Positions 16,524 through 26,032 of a DNA stretch of 35,050 nt are shown here, one piece after another. The DNA is taken from NCBI GenBank assembly GCA_029552125.1, contig JAKPEE010000008.1, positions 1-35,050 of the forward strand, written 5' to 3'. Under the pieces are notes generated by a model, which was not told the DNA's origin, searched no databases, and saw only the letters and a list, made by a program, of their open reading frames with translations. The position numbers and the translations under genes were made by a program. The DNA is from Bacillota bacterium. GTDB taxonomy: Bacteria > Bacillota > Dethiobacteria > DTU022. Positions within the stretch are counted from its first letter, which is position 1. Every line of letters begins with the position of its first letter.

Positions 16524-18749
16524 ATGACAGAATCCAGCACCTTTGACGGTGTTCTGGCTCGAGAGTGGAAAGAATCATTTGAAGAGATCTTTGAAGGCGC
16601 TGTTGATGAATCGAAACCGCCGTTAAAACTCTTTCAGAAAGCCTATGACGGCGCCGTCATCGCCACCAGCTATGCTGAAATTCTGCTCAACCAGGCCCTC
16701 CGCCGCTACGGCCCCGACCATCCCGTAGCCTACCCCGATACCGGCTACTACCTGCCGGTGATCCGGGCTTTGAGCGGCGAAGCGGTTACCAAATTGGGCG
16801 AATTGCCTCCCATCCTGAACCGGATGCGCAACCAGGTTCGGGAGGAGCTTAACTTCTATAATGCCCGCCTCTGCGGCGAAGCGACCGCTTACGCCGCTGA
16901 AATTATCGAGGCGCTGCGCTACCTGAACGGGGCCAGGCCGCACGTGGAGCCCTGGACCGGCTTCCTGGGCGACCCGGTAGTCCGCCGCTACGGCATCCTG
17001 CTGGTGGACTGGACCATTCCCGGCCAGGCGGTGATTGTAGGCAAGGCCAAGTCAACGGAAGCGCTGGCCCGCCTGGTCACGGACCTGCAGAGTAAGGGCT
17101 TCATGATCTTCCTTACCTATGAGGTTGTGGAGCAGGCCATCGAAGCGGGCTTGAAGCTGGGGATCGATTTTATCGCCTTCCCCACGGGCAATTTTACCCA
17201 GGTCATCCATGCCGTCAACTACGCCCTGCGTGCCGGCATGGCCTTTGGCGGGATCCCGCCTGGGAATCGCCAGGAGACGCGCGACTACCAGCGCCGCCGG
17301 GTGCGCGCCTTTGTGCTGCAGCTTGGCCCTGCGGACGAGGTGCAGGTGGCGGCCCACTTTGCGGCTATCTTCCTCGGCTTCCCGGTGCTTGTCGACCAGG
17401 AGCTGCCGGAAGACGAGCAGATTCCCAACTGGTATATCTCTCATCCCAACTACGACGACATGATCAAGGTGGCCCTGGAGGTTCGCGGCATCAAGCTGAA
17501 GATCGTCGATATCCCCGTCCCCATTACCGTGGGGCCGGCCTTTGAGGGTGAAGTTATCCGCAAGGGTGACATGCGCATTGAGTTTGGCGGCGGCCGCACC
17601 CCCGCCTTCGAGCTGGTGGAGATGGTGGGCGAGGATGAGATCGAAGACGGCAAGATTGAAGTTGTCGGGCCCGAGATCGATGACTGCGCGGAAGGCGGCT
17701 CCCTGCCGCTGGGCATCGTGGTCAAGATCTTCGGGCGGAAGATGCAAAAAGACTTCGAAGGGGTCCTGGAACGCCGCATCCACTACCTCATCAACTACGG
17801 CGAGGGGCTCTGGCACATGGCCCAGCGCGACACCATCTGGATGCGCATCAGCAAGGACGCGGCGGCCAAGGGCTTCAAGATCCGCCATTTTGGCGATCTC
17901 CTGGTGGTCAAGTTCAAGGACGAGTTTCCCTCTATCGTCGACCGGGTCCAGGTAACCCTCTATACCGACCGGGCGCAGGTTGAAGAGCAGTTGGCCCGGG
18001 CACGCCAGTTTTATGCCGCCCGCGACGAGAGGCTTAAAGGCCTTACCGACGAGGCCGTGGATGTGTTCTACTCCTGCATCCTCTGCCAGTCCTTTGCTCC
18101 GAACCACTGCTGCGTGGTTACCCCGGAAAGGCTTGGCCTCTGCGGCGCGGTTAGCTGGCTCGACTCGAAGGCGACCTATGAGATTGATCCCACCGGACCC
18201 TGCCGCCCCATCGCCAAGGAGGGGCTGATTGACGAGGAGAAAGGAATCTGGCAGTCCATCAACGAATATGTCTATCTGAATACGAACCGCACCATTGAAG
18301 AGTGCTCCATTTACAGCTTCATGGACCGGCCCATGACCTCGTGCGGCTGCTTCGAATGCATCATGGCCATTCTGCCCGAGGCCAACGGGGTGATGATTAC
18401 CACACGCGAGTATACCGGTGATACCCCTTGCGGGATGACCTTCTCCACGCTGGCCGGCACCGTCGGCGGAGGGGTTCAGACGCCCGGCTTTATGGGCCAC
18501 GGCCGCGCTTACGTGCTCAGCCGCAAGTTTATCCGGGCTGACGGAGGGCTGGCCCGCGTGGTCTGGATGCCCAAGGAGCTGAAAGATTATCTCGGGGATG
18601 ACTTGCGGAAGCGGGCCGAGGAGGAAGGCCTGGGCGCCGATTTCGTCGACAAGATTGCCGATGAAACCGTGGGCACCACCTCGGAAGAGATTCTCCCCTT
18701 CCTGGAAGAGAAGGGGCATCCGGCCCTGACCATGGAGCCGCTGATGTAA
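16524..18749 (+). CDS. acsB: Acetyl-CoA synthase (CODH/ACS alpha-type subunit)
   Basis: AcsB joins a methyl group from the corrinoid protein, CO from CODH and CoA to acetyl-CoA at the Ni-Ni-[4Fe-4S] A-cluster. Cys518, Cys521, Cys530 and Cys540 (CILCQSFAPNHCCV, LGLCGAV) match the four iron-sulfur ligands known in Moorella at a constant offset of 12. Cys607 and Cys609 (SCGCFEC) correspond to the distal-nickel CGC motif. The 741 residues include the N-terminal CODH-interacting domain, so this is the full bacterial form rather than the shorter archaeal CdhC. AAAGGAGG lies ahead of the ATG, 34 bases after acsA. The following gap carries a conserved-looking RNA fold. Confidence 0.97.
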   Translation: MTESSTFDGVLAREWKESFEEIFEGAVDESKPPLKLFQKAYDGAVIATSYAEILLNQALRRYGPDHPVAYPDTGYYLPVIRALSGEAVTKLGELPPILNRMRNQVREELNFYNARLCGEATAYAAEIIEALRYLNGARPHVEPWTGFLGDPVVRRYGILLVDWTIPGQAVIVGKAKSTEALARLVTDLQSKGFMIFLTYEVVEQAIEAGLKLGIDFIAFPTGNFTQVIHAVNYALRAGMAFGGIPPGNRQETRDYQRRRVRAFVLQLGPADEVQVAAHFAAIFLGFPVLVDQELPEDEQIPNWYISHPNYDDMIKVALEVRGIKLKIVDIPVPITVGPAFEGEVIRKGDMRIEFGGGRTPAFELVEMVGEDEIEDGKIEVVGPEIDDCAEGGSLPLGIVVKIFGRKMQKDFEGVLERRIHYLINYGEGLWHMAQRDTIWMRISKDAAAKGFKIRHFGDLLVVKFKDEFPSIVDRVQVTLYTDRAQVEEQLARARQFYAARDERLKGLTDEAVDVFYSCILCQSFAPNHCCVVTPERLGLCGAVSWLDSKATYEIDPTGPCRPIAKEGLIDEEKGIWQSINEYVYLNTNRTIEECSIYSFMDRPMTSCGCFECIMAILPEANGVMITTREYTGDTPCGMTFSTLAGTVGGGVQTPGFMGHGRAYVLSRKFIRADGGLARVVWMPKELKDYLGDDLRKRAEEEGLGADFVDKIADETVGTTSEEILPFLEEKGHPALTMEPLM

Positions 18750-18758
18750 ACAAGTACC

Positions 18759-18815
18759 TTTAAGAGAACCTCCGGTGGAGGCACGCCGATGAAACCGGAA
18801 GGCGTTTCTCTTTAA
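18759..18815 (+). promoter_or_regulatory. Possible three-way-junction RNA in the acsB-acsC gap
   Basis: The 90-base gap can fold as an outer stem AGAGAA (18763-18768) / TTCTCT (18806-18811), extendable by A-T pairs, enclosing CCTCC-GGT-GGAGG (18769-18781) and ACGCC (18783-18787) / GGCGT (18801-18805). TCCGGT (18771-18776) is also perfectly complementary to ACCGGA (18794-18799), so a different fold or loop interaction is possible. There is no T-run directly after the GC-rich part except TTT in the outer stem, so full termination seems unlikely. The acsC ribosome binding site begins about 10 bases downstream. Confidence 0.5.
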
Positions 18816-18839
18816 AATGTGAAGAAAGGAGTAGGGAAG

Positions 18840-20168
18840 ATGGGTTTAACTGGTTTAGAGATTTTTAAACATCTGCCCAAGACTAACTGCAAAGAATGTG
18901 GCTCTCCGACCTGCCTGGCTTTTGCCATGGCTCTGGCCAGCGGTAAGGCCTCTCTGGACGCATGTCCTTATGTATCAGAAGAGGCCAAAGCGGCACTTGA
19001 TTCTGCATCTGCGCCCCCGATCAAGCTGGTCAAGGTGGGCGCGGGAGATCATGCGGTGGAACTGGGGGACGAAACGGAACTGTTCCGCCACGACAAGCGC
19101 TTTTTCCATCCTACCAGCATTGCCGTCCTCATCAGCGATACGGAGGACGCGGCCGCCTCAGCGGAACTCTTTGATGCCCTGGAATTTGACCGGGTCGGTC
19201 TGCATTACGTTACCGACATGGTAGCGGTGCAGTGTGCATCGGGCGACGCGGCCAAGTTTAAGGCGGCGGTGGAAGCTGTTGCCGGCAAAACTCAAAAAGC
19301 CATGATTTTAATCGCCGAGGATCCCGCCGTAATGGAAGCAGCCCTGCCGGCGGTCAAAGACCGCAACCCCCTGGTTTATGCGGCCAACGCCGGTAACTAT
19401 GAAAAGATGGTGGAGCTGGCCAAGGCCAACAACTGCCCCCTGGCGGTTAAGGGTAAGGACTTAAATGAAACCGCCGAACTGGTGGAAAAGATTGTAGCCC
19501 TGGGCTACAAGGAGCTTGTTTTGGACAGCGGCGCCCGCGAAACGAGCAAGGTGTTGGCCGACCTGACCCAAATGCGCCGTCTTGCCGTGCGTAAAAAGTA
19601 CCGCCCCTTCGGCTATCCCACCATTGCTTTTACCAGCAAAGAAAACGCCCAGGAGGAAATACTGCAGGCTGGTGTCTATGTCAGTAAATACGCCAGCATT
19701 GTGGTGCTTAAAGCCAGAGAAAAGCAACAGTTGCTGCCTTTGCTCGCCTGGCGCCAGAACCTTTTCACCGACCCGCAAAAGCCCATTGCGGTTGAGCCGA
19801 AGCTGTATGATGTCGGTGAACCTGACGAAAATTCCCCGGTTTACGTTACTACCAACTTCTCTCTGACCTACTTTATCGTGGAAGGCGAAGTGGAAGGCAG
19901 CCGTATTCCCAGCCGCATCCTCTCCGTGGATACCGGCGGGGTTTCTGTATTGACAGCTTACGCGGATAACAAGTTCTCGGCGGAAACTATAGCGGCAGCG
20001 ATGAAAAAGGCGGGCCTGGATGAGAAAGTAAAACACCGCCAGATCGTCATTCCGGGACATGTGGCCGTGCTTAAAGGAGCTCTGGAGGAAGCATCGGGCT
20101 GGGAAGTTCTGGTTGGTCCCCGGGAAGCTTCCGGAATTCCCAAGTTCGCCAAGGAAAGGTTTGCCTAG
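18840..20168 (+). CDS. acsC: Corrinoid/iron-sulfur protein large subunit AcsC
   Basis: AcsC is the larger subunit of the corrinoid iron-sulfur protein, which carries the methyl group on cobalt between methyl-THF (via AcsE) and AcsB. The N-terminal [4Fe-4S] motif is complete: Cys17, Cys20, Cys25 and Cys42 (NCKECGSPTC, DACPY), matching Cx2Cx4Cx16C. A TIM barrel and a C-terminal cobalamin-binding region (from about residue 320, with YFIVEGEVEGSRIPSRILSVD) follow. Length is 442 residues. The ATG at 18840 follows AAAGGAG. A GTG at 18819 in frame would precede the ribosome binding site and is rejected. Confidence 0.96.
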   Translation: MGLTGLEIFKHLPKTNCKECGSPTCLAFAMALASGKASLDACPYVSEEAKAALDSASAPPIKLVKVGAGDHAVELGDETELFRHDKRFFHPTSIAVLISDTEDAAASAELFDALEFDRVGLHYVTDMVAVQCASGDAAKFKAAVEAVAGKTQKAMILIAEDPAVMEAALPAVKDRNPLVYAANAGNYEKMVELAKANNCPLAVKGKDLNETAELVEKIVALGYKELVLDSGARETSKVLADLTQMRRLAVRKKYRPFGYPTIAFTSKENAQEEILQAGVYVSKYASIVVLKAREKQQLLPLLAWRQNLFTDPQKPIAVEPKLYDVGEPDENSPVYVTTNFSLTYFIVEGEVEGSRIPSRILSVDTGGVSVLTAYADNKFSAETIAAAMKKAGLDEKVKHRQIVIPGHVAVLKGALEEASGWEVLVGPREASGIPKFAKERFA

Positions 20169-20180
20169 AGTTCGGCTAAA

Positions 20181-20220
20181 GGCTGTGCCGGAGGCCGGTT
20201 GGCTTGCCGGCATGGCAGCC
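20181..20220 (+). promoter_or_regulatory. GC-rich hairpin in the acsC-acsD gap
   Basis: GGCTG-TGCCGG (20181-20191) pairs with CCGGCA-TGG-CAGCC (20207-20220), giving 11 base pairs with a 3-base bulge. The sequence after it is TAAAAAATTT rather than a T-run, so it does not look like an intrinsic terminator. A role in mRNA stability or processing is an inference. Confidence 0.5.
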
Positions 20221-20279
20221 TAAAAAATTTCTTGCAGGTGTTTCCTCCATTTTGAAGAATATAGGAGAGGAGCGTCAAA

Positions 20280-21257
20280 ATGGCTGTAGAGATTCTCAAA
20301 GAAAAATATAGAAGTAAAGTGGGCGAAGTTGTCCTGGGCGCTACCAAAGAACAGGGTGGCACCCGCAGCCATACCATTACTGTCGGGGGAGAATCGACTT
20401 TGCCTTTCTTGCATTTTGAAGGAGAGGTGCCCCATCGCCCGGTAGTGGCCATGGAGATTCTGGATATGGCCCCTGAAGACTGGCATCCCTGTTTTAAACA
20501 GTATTTTGGCGATGTCTATGATGATCCCGCAGCCTGGGCCAAAAAATGCGTGGAGCAATATGGCGCCGATTTGATTCAAATCCGACTCAGAAGCGCCGAC
20601 CCGGATTTTAAAGACAGCTCTCCGGAAGATTGCGCCGCCGTAGTGAAGAAGGTCCTCGAAGCGGTAGGTGTACCCCTCATTGTCATCGGCTGCGGCAAAC
20701 CGGAGAAGGACAGTACGATTTTCCCTGTGGTAGCCGAAGCTGCGGCGGGGGAAAACCTTCTTTTAGGCGTGGCGGAGCTGGAAAACTACAAGGCGATCAC
20801 CAGCGCCTGCATGGCGCACCAGCACAACATTATCGCCCAGTCTCCCATTGATATAAATATCTGCAAGCAGTTGAATATTTTAATCGCCGAAATGAGCACC
20901 GCCATGGTAAACCGCATTGTCATTGACCCCACTATCGCTGCCCTGGGCTACGGTATCGAATATTCTTATTCGATTATGGAGCGCGCCAGCAACGGCGCTC
21001 TTCAGGGAGACAAAATGCTGGCTATGCCCATGATCGGCAATATCGGCGCGGAAGCATGGCGGGCCAAGGAAGCCAACATTTCCGCGGAAGACGAGCCCGG
21101 CTGGGGTGAGCAGGAAGAGCGGGGGATCATGTGGGAATCCACCACCGCCATGGCTTACCTGCAGTCAGGTATGAACATCCTGGTAATGCGCCATCCCCGC
21201 TCGGTGGAGCTGATAAAGGGTCAGATTGACGACCTGATGAAAGACAATAGCTATTAA
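20280..21257 (+). CDS. acsD: Corrinoid/iron-sulfur protein small subunit AcsD
   Basis: AcsD forms the heterodimeric corrinoid protein with AcsC and binds the cobamide at the subunit interface. The protein of 325 residues starts [20 protein letters not shown] and contains the family segments [69 protein letters not shown] and [11 protein letters not shown], consistent with a TIM-barrel CdhD/AcsD protein without an iron-sulfur cluster. GGAGAGGAG precedes the ATG. It lies between acsC and acsE, with hairpins in both flanking gaps. Confidence 0.96.
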   Translation: MAVEILKEKYRSKVGEVVLGATKEQGGTRSHTITVGGESTLPFLHFEGEVPHRPVVAMEILDMAPEDWHPCFKQYFGDVYDDPAAWAKKCVEQYGADLIQIRLRSADPDFKDSSPEDCAAVVKKVLEAVGVPLIVIGCGKPEKDSTIFPVVAEAAAGENLLLGVAELENYKAITSACMAHQHNIIAQSPIDINICKQLNILIAEMSTAMVNRIVIDPTIAALGYGIEYSYSIMERASNGALQGDKMLAMPMIGNIGAEAWRAKEANISAEDEPGWGEQEERGIMWESTTAMAYLQSGMNILVMRHPRSVELIKGQIDDLMKDNSY

Positions 21258-21273
21258 TTAAGCAGGTGGTAGA

Positions 21274-21300
21274 AAGCCGGAGGCCGTCTGGCCTCGGCTT
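21274..21300 (+). promoter_or_regulatory. GC-rich hairpin at the start of the acsD-acsE gap
   Basis: AAGCCGGAGGCC (21274-21285), a GTCT loop and GGCCTCGGCTT (21290-21300) form an 11-bp stem with one bulged G. The following CTCCCC is not a T-run, which argues against a normal intrinsic terminator. Confidence 0.5.
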
Positions 21301-21346
21301 CTCCCCTAAAGTAGTCTCGGTAAGCTTAAGCCTATGTGAAGCGATG

Positions 21347-22179
<833 letters not shown>

Positions 22180-22181
22180 CC

Positions 22182-22225
22182 GGCCGGGGGTGCACGCGCC
22201 GGCTTGAGCCGTGCGCCCCCGGGCC
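22182..22225 (+). promoter_or_regulatory. Very stable hairpin in the acsE-metV gap
   Basis: GGCCGGGGGTGCACG (22182-22196) pairs with CGTGCGCCCCCGGGCC (22210-22225) with one G-T(U) pair and one bulged C. The apical part CGGCT-TG-AGCCG (22200-22211) can extend or compete with the top of that stem. No T-run follows (TGCGGTAATG), so it is not a canonical terminator. It begins three bases after the acsE stop codon, a position that would protect the upstream mRNA from 3' exonucleases. Confidence 0.6.
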
Positions 22226-22276
22226 TGCGGTAATGAAACAGCAATAGTCGCAATTTAAAGAAAGGAAGGTGATCCC

Positions 22277-22957
22277 ATGATTATCGCTGAGCGCAAACCC
22301 CTGGAAAAAATCTTGGATATGGTGGCGCCGTTTAAGCGCATCTGCGTACTGGGCTGCGGCACCTGCGTCACCGTATGCATGGCCGGGGGGCAGAAGGAAG
22401 CCGAAGAGCTGGCTGCATTAATCAGTATTCACCGCAAGAAGGAGAACCAGGAAGGGACCGTAGAAGCTTTTACCATTGAACGGCAGTGTGAGTACGAGTA
22501 CATCGATCAGGTCGTGGAGCGGTTAAAAGGCTATGATGTCATCGTCAGCCTGGCCTGTGGCGTGGGCCCCCAGACCCTGGTGGAACATGTCCCCGAACTG
22601 CGGGTGCTGCCCGGAGTGAACACTACCTCCATGGGTTACCCGAAGGAGCAGGGAGTCTGGGTGGAGCGGTGCCTGGGTTGCGGTGATTGCGTCCTGCACC
22701 TGACCGGGGGCATCTGCCCCATTACCCGCTGCGCCAAGAGCATCCTGAACGGGCCTTGCGGCGGTTCAGCGGAAGGCAAATGCGAGCTGGGTAAAGATGT
22801 GGACTGCGCCTGGCATTTGATTCACGATCGCCTGGCCAGCCTCGGCCGCCTGGGTGACCTGGCTGTGATTCAGCCTCCCAAGGACTGGTCGACTTCTCAT
22901 CATGGAGGCGTGAGAACCACAGTAAGGGAGGATGTCAAAGTTGATCGCGGGGAGTAA
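22277..22957 (+). CDS. metV: MetV, zinc/iron-sulfur partner of methylene-THF reductase
   Basis: MetV is the cysteine-rich partner (methylene-THF reductase C-terminal domain family) of MetF in acetogens. The 226 residues contain Cys23, Cys27, Cys30 and Cys34 (CVLGCGTCVTVC), then a central Rossmann-like region (YDVIVSLACGVGPQTLVEH), then a second cysteine group (RCLGCGDC, GICPITRCAKS, NGPCGG, KCELGKDVDC) suited to a metal or iron-sulfur site. In Moorella the MetV-MetF pair associates with Hdr-type subunits. None are next to it here. AAGGAAGGTGA precedes the start. The 3' end overlaps metF. Confidence 0.9.
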   Translation: MIIAERKPLEKILDMVAPFKRICVLGCGTCVTVCMAGGQKEAEELAALISIHRKKENQEGTVEAFTIERQCEYEYIDQVVERLKGYDVIVSLACGVGPQTLVEHVPELRVLPGVNTTSMGYPKEQGVWVERCLGCGDCVLHLTGGICPITRCAKSILNGPCGGSAEGKCELGKDVDCAWHLIHDRLASLGRLGDLAVIQPPKDWSTSHHGGVRTTVREDVKVDRGE

Positions 22958-23858
22958 ACTGGAAAGAGTACTGAACAGCGGACATTTTGCCGTAACAGGG
23001 GAACTGGGGCCGCCCAAGGGCGCCGACCTCGAGCAACTGAAGCATCACGCCTACGCGATGCGCAATCATGTCGAAGCATACAATATTACCGACAACCAGA
23101 CGGCCATTGTGCGCACTTCCAGCATTGCCTGCGGCGCCGTCCTGGTGCAGATGGGCCTTGAGCCTACCATCCAGATCGTCGTGCGCGACCGTAACCGTAT
23201 CGCCATTCAGAGCGATGTTTTAGGCGCAGTGGCTCTGGGCATAAAAAATATCCTCTGCCTTTCCGGAGACCACCAGAAGTTCGGCAATGAACCGCAATGC
23301 AAAGGCGTCTATGACATCGATTCGATGCAGCTGATCAAGATGCTCAAGGACCTGCGCGATGAAGGAGTATTTTGCGGCGGCGAAAAACTGGAAGGCGAAG
23401 TAAAATATTATCTGGGCGCCGTAGAAAACCCCTTCGCCGATCCTTTTGAGTACCGGGTTGACCGCCTGGAGAAGAAAATTAACGCCGGGGCGAGCTTTAT
23501 CCAAACCCAGTGCATTTTCGATATCGAGCGCTTTAAAAAATGGATGGAACTGGTCCGGGAGCGGGGCCTGCATAAAAAAGTCAAGATCATGGGCGGCGTT
23601 ACACCGATTAAATCCCTGGGCGCGGCCAAGTATATGAAAAACTGCGTCTCCGGTATTACCATTCCCGATGAGCTTATCGATCGTTTGCAGGGCGCTGCAA
23701 ACAAAAAAGAAGAAGGCCTGAAAATCGCCATCGAAACCATTCAGCAGCTTAAAGAGATTGAAGGGGTAGCCGGGGTGCATATCATGGCCATTGCCTGGGA
23801 AGAAGTTGTCCCCGAGATCGTGGAGCGGGCCGGCCTTTATCCCCGCCCTCAAGTCTAG
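22932..23858 (+). CDS. metF: 5,10-methylenetetrahydrofolate reductase MetF
   Basis: MetF interconverts methylene-THF and methyl-THF with bound FAD, the last methyl-branch step before AcsE. The TIM barrel of about 308 residues shows FAVTGELGPPKG near the N-terminus (catalytic Glu region), YNITDNQTAIVRTSS, NILCLSGDHQ, GASFIQTQCIFD and MGGVTPIKS. The start is ambiguous: ATG 22932 overlaps metV by 26 bases but directly abuts GGGAGG (22926-22931), while TTG 22941, three codons later, has that site at 9 bases. Initiation at TTG is plausible. Translational coupling to metV is likely either way. It is the last gene before a strong terminator. Confidence 0.93.
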   Translation: MSKLIAGSKLERVLNSGHFAVTGELGPPKGADLEQLKHHAYAMRNHVEAYNITDNQTAIVRTSSIACGAVLVQMGLEPTIQIVVRDRNRIAIQSDVLGAVALGIKNILCLSGDHQKFGNEPQCKGVYDIDSMQLIKMLKDLRDEGVFCGGEKLEGEVKYYLGAVENPFADPFEYRVDRLEKKINAGASFIQTQCIFDIERFKKWMELVRERGLHKKVKIMGGVTPIKSLGAAKYMKNCVSGITIPDELIDRLQGAANKKEEGLKIAIETIQQLKEIEGVAGVHIMAIAWEEVVPEIVERAGLYPRPQV

Positions 23859-23900
23859 TCTAGACAAACTATACATCAAAGCTGTGGATCTGCATTTTAT

Positions 23901-23933
23901 AAAGGACAGGCCGCGTCATGGCCTGTCCTTTTA
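23901..23933 (+). terminator. Intrinsic terminator of the cooC-acs-metF operon
   Basis: AAAGGACAGGCC (23901-23912) pairs perfectly with GGCCTGTCCTTT (23920-23931) across a 7-base loop and is followed by TTAT. This is by far the clearest terminator of the acs region and marks its end. Confidence 0.93.
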
Positions 23934-23978
23934 TCCACTTGTCAACCATGTTTAACGTCGGGCGGAAAGTTATTCATG

Positions 23979-23984
23979 TATAAT
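23979..23984 (+). promoter_or_regulatory. -10 box of a candidate promoter for the thiolase operon
   Basis: A consensus TATAAT (23979-23984) preceded by TG sits about 27 bases before the thiolase start. I find no good -35 at 16-18 bases, so it may be an extended -10-like promoter or need an activator. Confidence 0.35.
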
Positions 23985-24010
23985 ATTTATTACGAGGAGG
24001 AGGTGAATCC

Positions 24011-25192
24011 ATGCCCTTTAAAGATGTAGTGATTGTCAGCGGGGTGCGGACGCCGATCGGTGATTTTGGCGGGTCTTTGCGGGATGTGCCGGGGATGGAG
24101 TTGGGCCGGCTGGTGGTGGAAGAAGCGCTCAGCCGTGCCGGCCTGGCCAGGGAACAGGTCGATGAAGTAATCTTTGGCAACTGTGGCCAGCAGACCTCTG
24201 AACCCAACATTGCCCGCTGTATCTCTTTGAAAGCCGGCCTGCCCGTTACGACAACCGGGTTTACCATCCAGCGCCAGTGCAGTTCGGCCATGCAGGCCAT
24301 TGCTTCGGCGTACCAGGAGATTGTTTTAGGTGATGCCGATATTGTTGTAGCCGGCGGGGTAGAGTCGATGAGTACCATGCCTTATGTCCTTAAAGACGCC
24401 CGCTGGGGCAAGCGGTTGCAGCATGGCCAGATGACCGATGCCCTGTGGGAGATGCTCATGGATCCATTCCATAAAATTATGATGGGAGAAACGGCGGAAC
24501 GGCTGGTCGATAAGTACGGCATCACCCGGGAAGAACAGGATCAGATCGCTTACCGCAGCCATGTCAACGCCATCGCGGCCATTGATGAGGGTAAATTTAA
24601 AGAAGAAATTGTCCCGGTACCTGTGCAAACCCGTAAAGGCGAAGTTATTGTCTCTACTGACGAGCATCCCCGCCGTAATATTTCCCTGGAGAGTCTGGCT
24701 GCCCTGAAGCCTGCTTTTCGCCAAAATGGCACCGTTACAGCCGGCAATGCCTCGGGCCTCAACGACGGAGCTGCCGCGGTAGTGGTTATGGCGGCGGAAA
24801 AGGCGGCTGCCCTGGGTATCAAACCCCTCGGCCGCATCGTTTCCTATGCCTGGGCCGGGGTAGAACCTGACCTGATGGGCTACGGCCCGGTTCCCGCAAC
24901 TCAAAAAGCCTTGCAAAAAGCAGGAATGAAACTTGACCAGATCGAGCTGATTGAACTGAACGAGGCTTTTGCCGCCCAGTATCTGGCTTGCGAAAAATTG
25001 TTGGGCTTAAACCGCGAAATTGTCAACGTCAACGGCAGCGGCATAGGTTTAGGGCATCCGGTCGGCTGTACCGGTGCACGGATTGTAGTTACCCTGTTGC
25101 ATGAAATGGCCCGGCGTAACCTCAAGTTCGGACTGGCCACCCTTTGTGTCGGCGGTGGTATGGGGATGGCCATGATATTCGAGAGAGATTAG
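24011..25192 (+). CDS. Acetyl-CoA acetyltransferase (thiolase)
   Basis: The enzyme condenses two acetyl-CoA to acetoacetyl-CoA, or cleaves it. The 393 residues carry the acylated Cys90 (QRQCSSAM), the NEAFAAQY motif, His349 in GHPVGCTGAR and the second catalytic Cys379 in CVGGGMG, so the active site is complete. Biosynthetic (ThlA/PhaA/AtoB) and degradative thiolases cannot be separated safely by eye. The next genes, crotonase and 3-hydroxyacyl-CoA dehydrogenase, favour a C4 pathway. GAGGAGGAGGTGA precedes the ATG. Confidence 0.95.
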   Translation: MPFKDVVIVSGVRTPIGDFGGSLRDVPGMELGRLVVEEALSRAGLAREQVDEVIFGNCGQQTSEPNIARCISLKAGLPVTTTGFTIQRQCSSAMQAIASAYQEIVLGDADIVVAGGVESMSTMPYVLKDARWGKRLQHGQMTDALWEMLMDPFHKIMMGETAERLVDKYGITREEQDQIAYRSHVNAIAAIDEGKFKEEIVPVPVQTRKGEVIVSTDEHPRRNISLESLAALKPAFRQNGTVTAGNASGLNDGAAAVVVMAAEKAAALGIKPLGRIVSYAWAGVEPDLMGYGPVPATQKALQKAGMKLDQIELIELNEAFAAQYLACEKLLGLNREIVNVNGSGIGLGHPVGCTGARIVVTLLHEMARRNLKFGLATLCVGGGMGMAMIFERD

Positions 25193-25255
25193 TTGAGAGA
25201 AGGCGCGCTGCGCCTGAAGGGCATGCCCATCATTCAACATTGAGGAGGTTATCTT

Positions 25256-26032
25256 ATGGCTAAGCTGGTAGAGGTAACCAGGGAAGAGCGGCTGGCGGTG
25301 GTCACCATCAACCACCCGCCGGTTAATGCTTTGAACAAACAGGTCATGGATGAGCTGGAACAAGCATTTCAGGAACTGGCTGAAGATGGCAGTGTCGGGG
25401 CGGTGATTGTTACCGGCGCCGGAGAGAAAGCCTTTGTGGCCGGAGCAGATATCAGTGAGTTTCCCACTTTAAGCAGCGCTAATGGAGAAAAGCTTAGCCG
25501 CAGGGGCCAGCAGATCTTTCAGCAAATTGCCGACTTTCCCGCTCCGGTAATCGCTGCGGTGAACGGGTTTGCCCTGGGTGGTGGCCTGGAACTGGCCCTG
25601 GCCTGTGATATCCGGGTTGTGGCGGAAAATGCTAAAGTGGGGTTGCCTGAAGTGACCCTGGGCATATTCCCCGGTTATGGCGGCACCCAGCGCCTGCCCC
25701 GCTTTATCGCCCAGGGTAAAGCCAAGCAACTGATTTTTACCGGTGAGATGATTGATGCCGCTGAAGCATATCGGATCGGTTTAGCCGATCAGCTTGCCGC
25801 TCCGGGTGAAGCGCTGGCCAAGGCGAAAGAGCTTGCCGGAAAGATACTCCAGCGCGGGCCTGTGGCCGTAAGGCTGGCCAAGCAGGCCATCAACCAGGGG
25901 CTGGAACAAACTCTAAGGGAAGGTCTAAAAATGGAAGCGTATCTCTTTGGCCAGTTATGCGACACCGAAGACCAAAAAGAAGGAGCCCGCGCCTTCCTGG
26001 AGAAGAGGAAACCGGAGTTTAAAGGGCACTAG
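25256..26032 (+). CDS. crt: Enoyl-CoA hydratase (crotonase)
   Basis: Crotonase hydrates trans-2-enoyl-CoA to (S)-3-hydroxyacyl-CoA. The 258-residue protein has the oxyanion-hole segments VAGADISEF (residues 61-69) and ALGGGLELALACD, with both catalytic glutamates, Glu112 and Glu132 (GLPEVTLGIFPGYGGTQRL), in place. This distinguishes it from crotonase-fold enzymes with other activities. It sits between thiolase and the 3-hydroxybutyryl-CoA dehydrogenase, so crotonyl-CoA is the likely substrate. GAGGAGG precedes the ATG. Confidence 0.93.
   Translation: MAKLVEVTREERLAVVTINHPPVNALNKQVMDELEQAFQELAEDGSVGAVIVTGAGEKAFVAGADISEFPTLSSANGEKLSRRGQQIFQQIADFPAPVIAAVNGFALGGGLELALACDIRVVAENAKVGLPEVTLGIFPGYGGTQRLPRFIAQGKAKQLIFTGEMIDAAEAYRIGLADQLAAPGEALAKAKELAGKILQRGPVAVRLAKQAINQGLEQTLREGLKMEAYLFGQLCDTEDQKEGARAFLEKRKPEFKGH

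Noticed and set aside
17052-18719. 555-codon open frame on the minus strand across acsB
   Set aside because: It is a shadow of strong G/C third-position bias in acsB. It has no ribosome binding site, no recognisable domain and covers a gene with a complete, verified active site.
20181-20230. Terminator inside the acs operon after acsC
   Set aside because: The stem is followed by TAAAAAATTT rather than a T-run, and acsD and acsE are needed with acsC, so full termination is unlikely.
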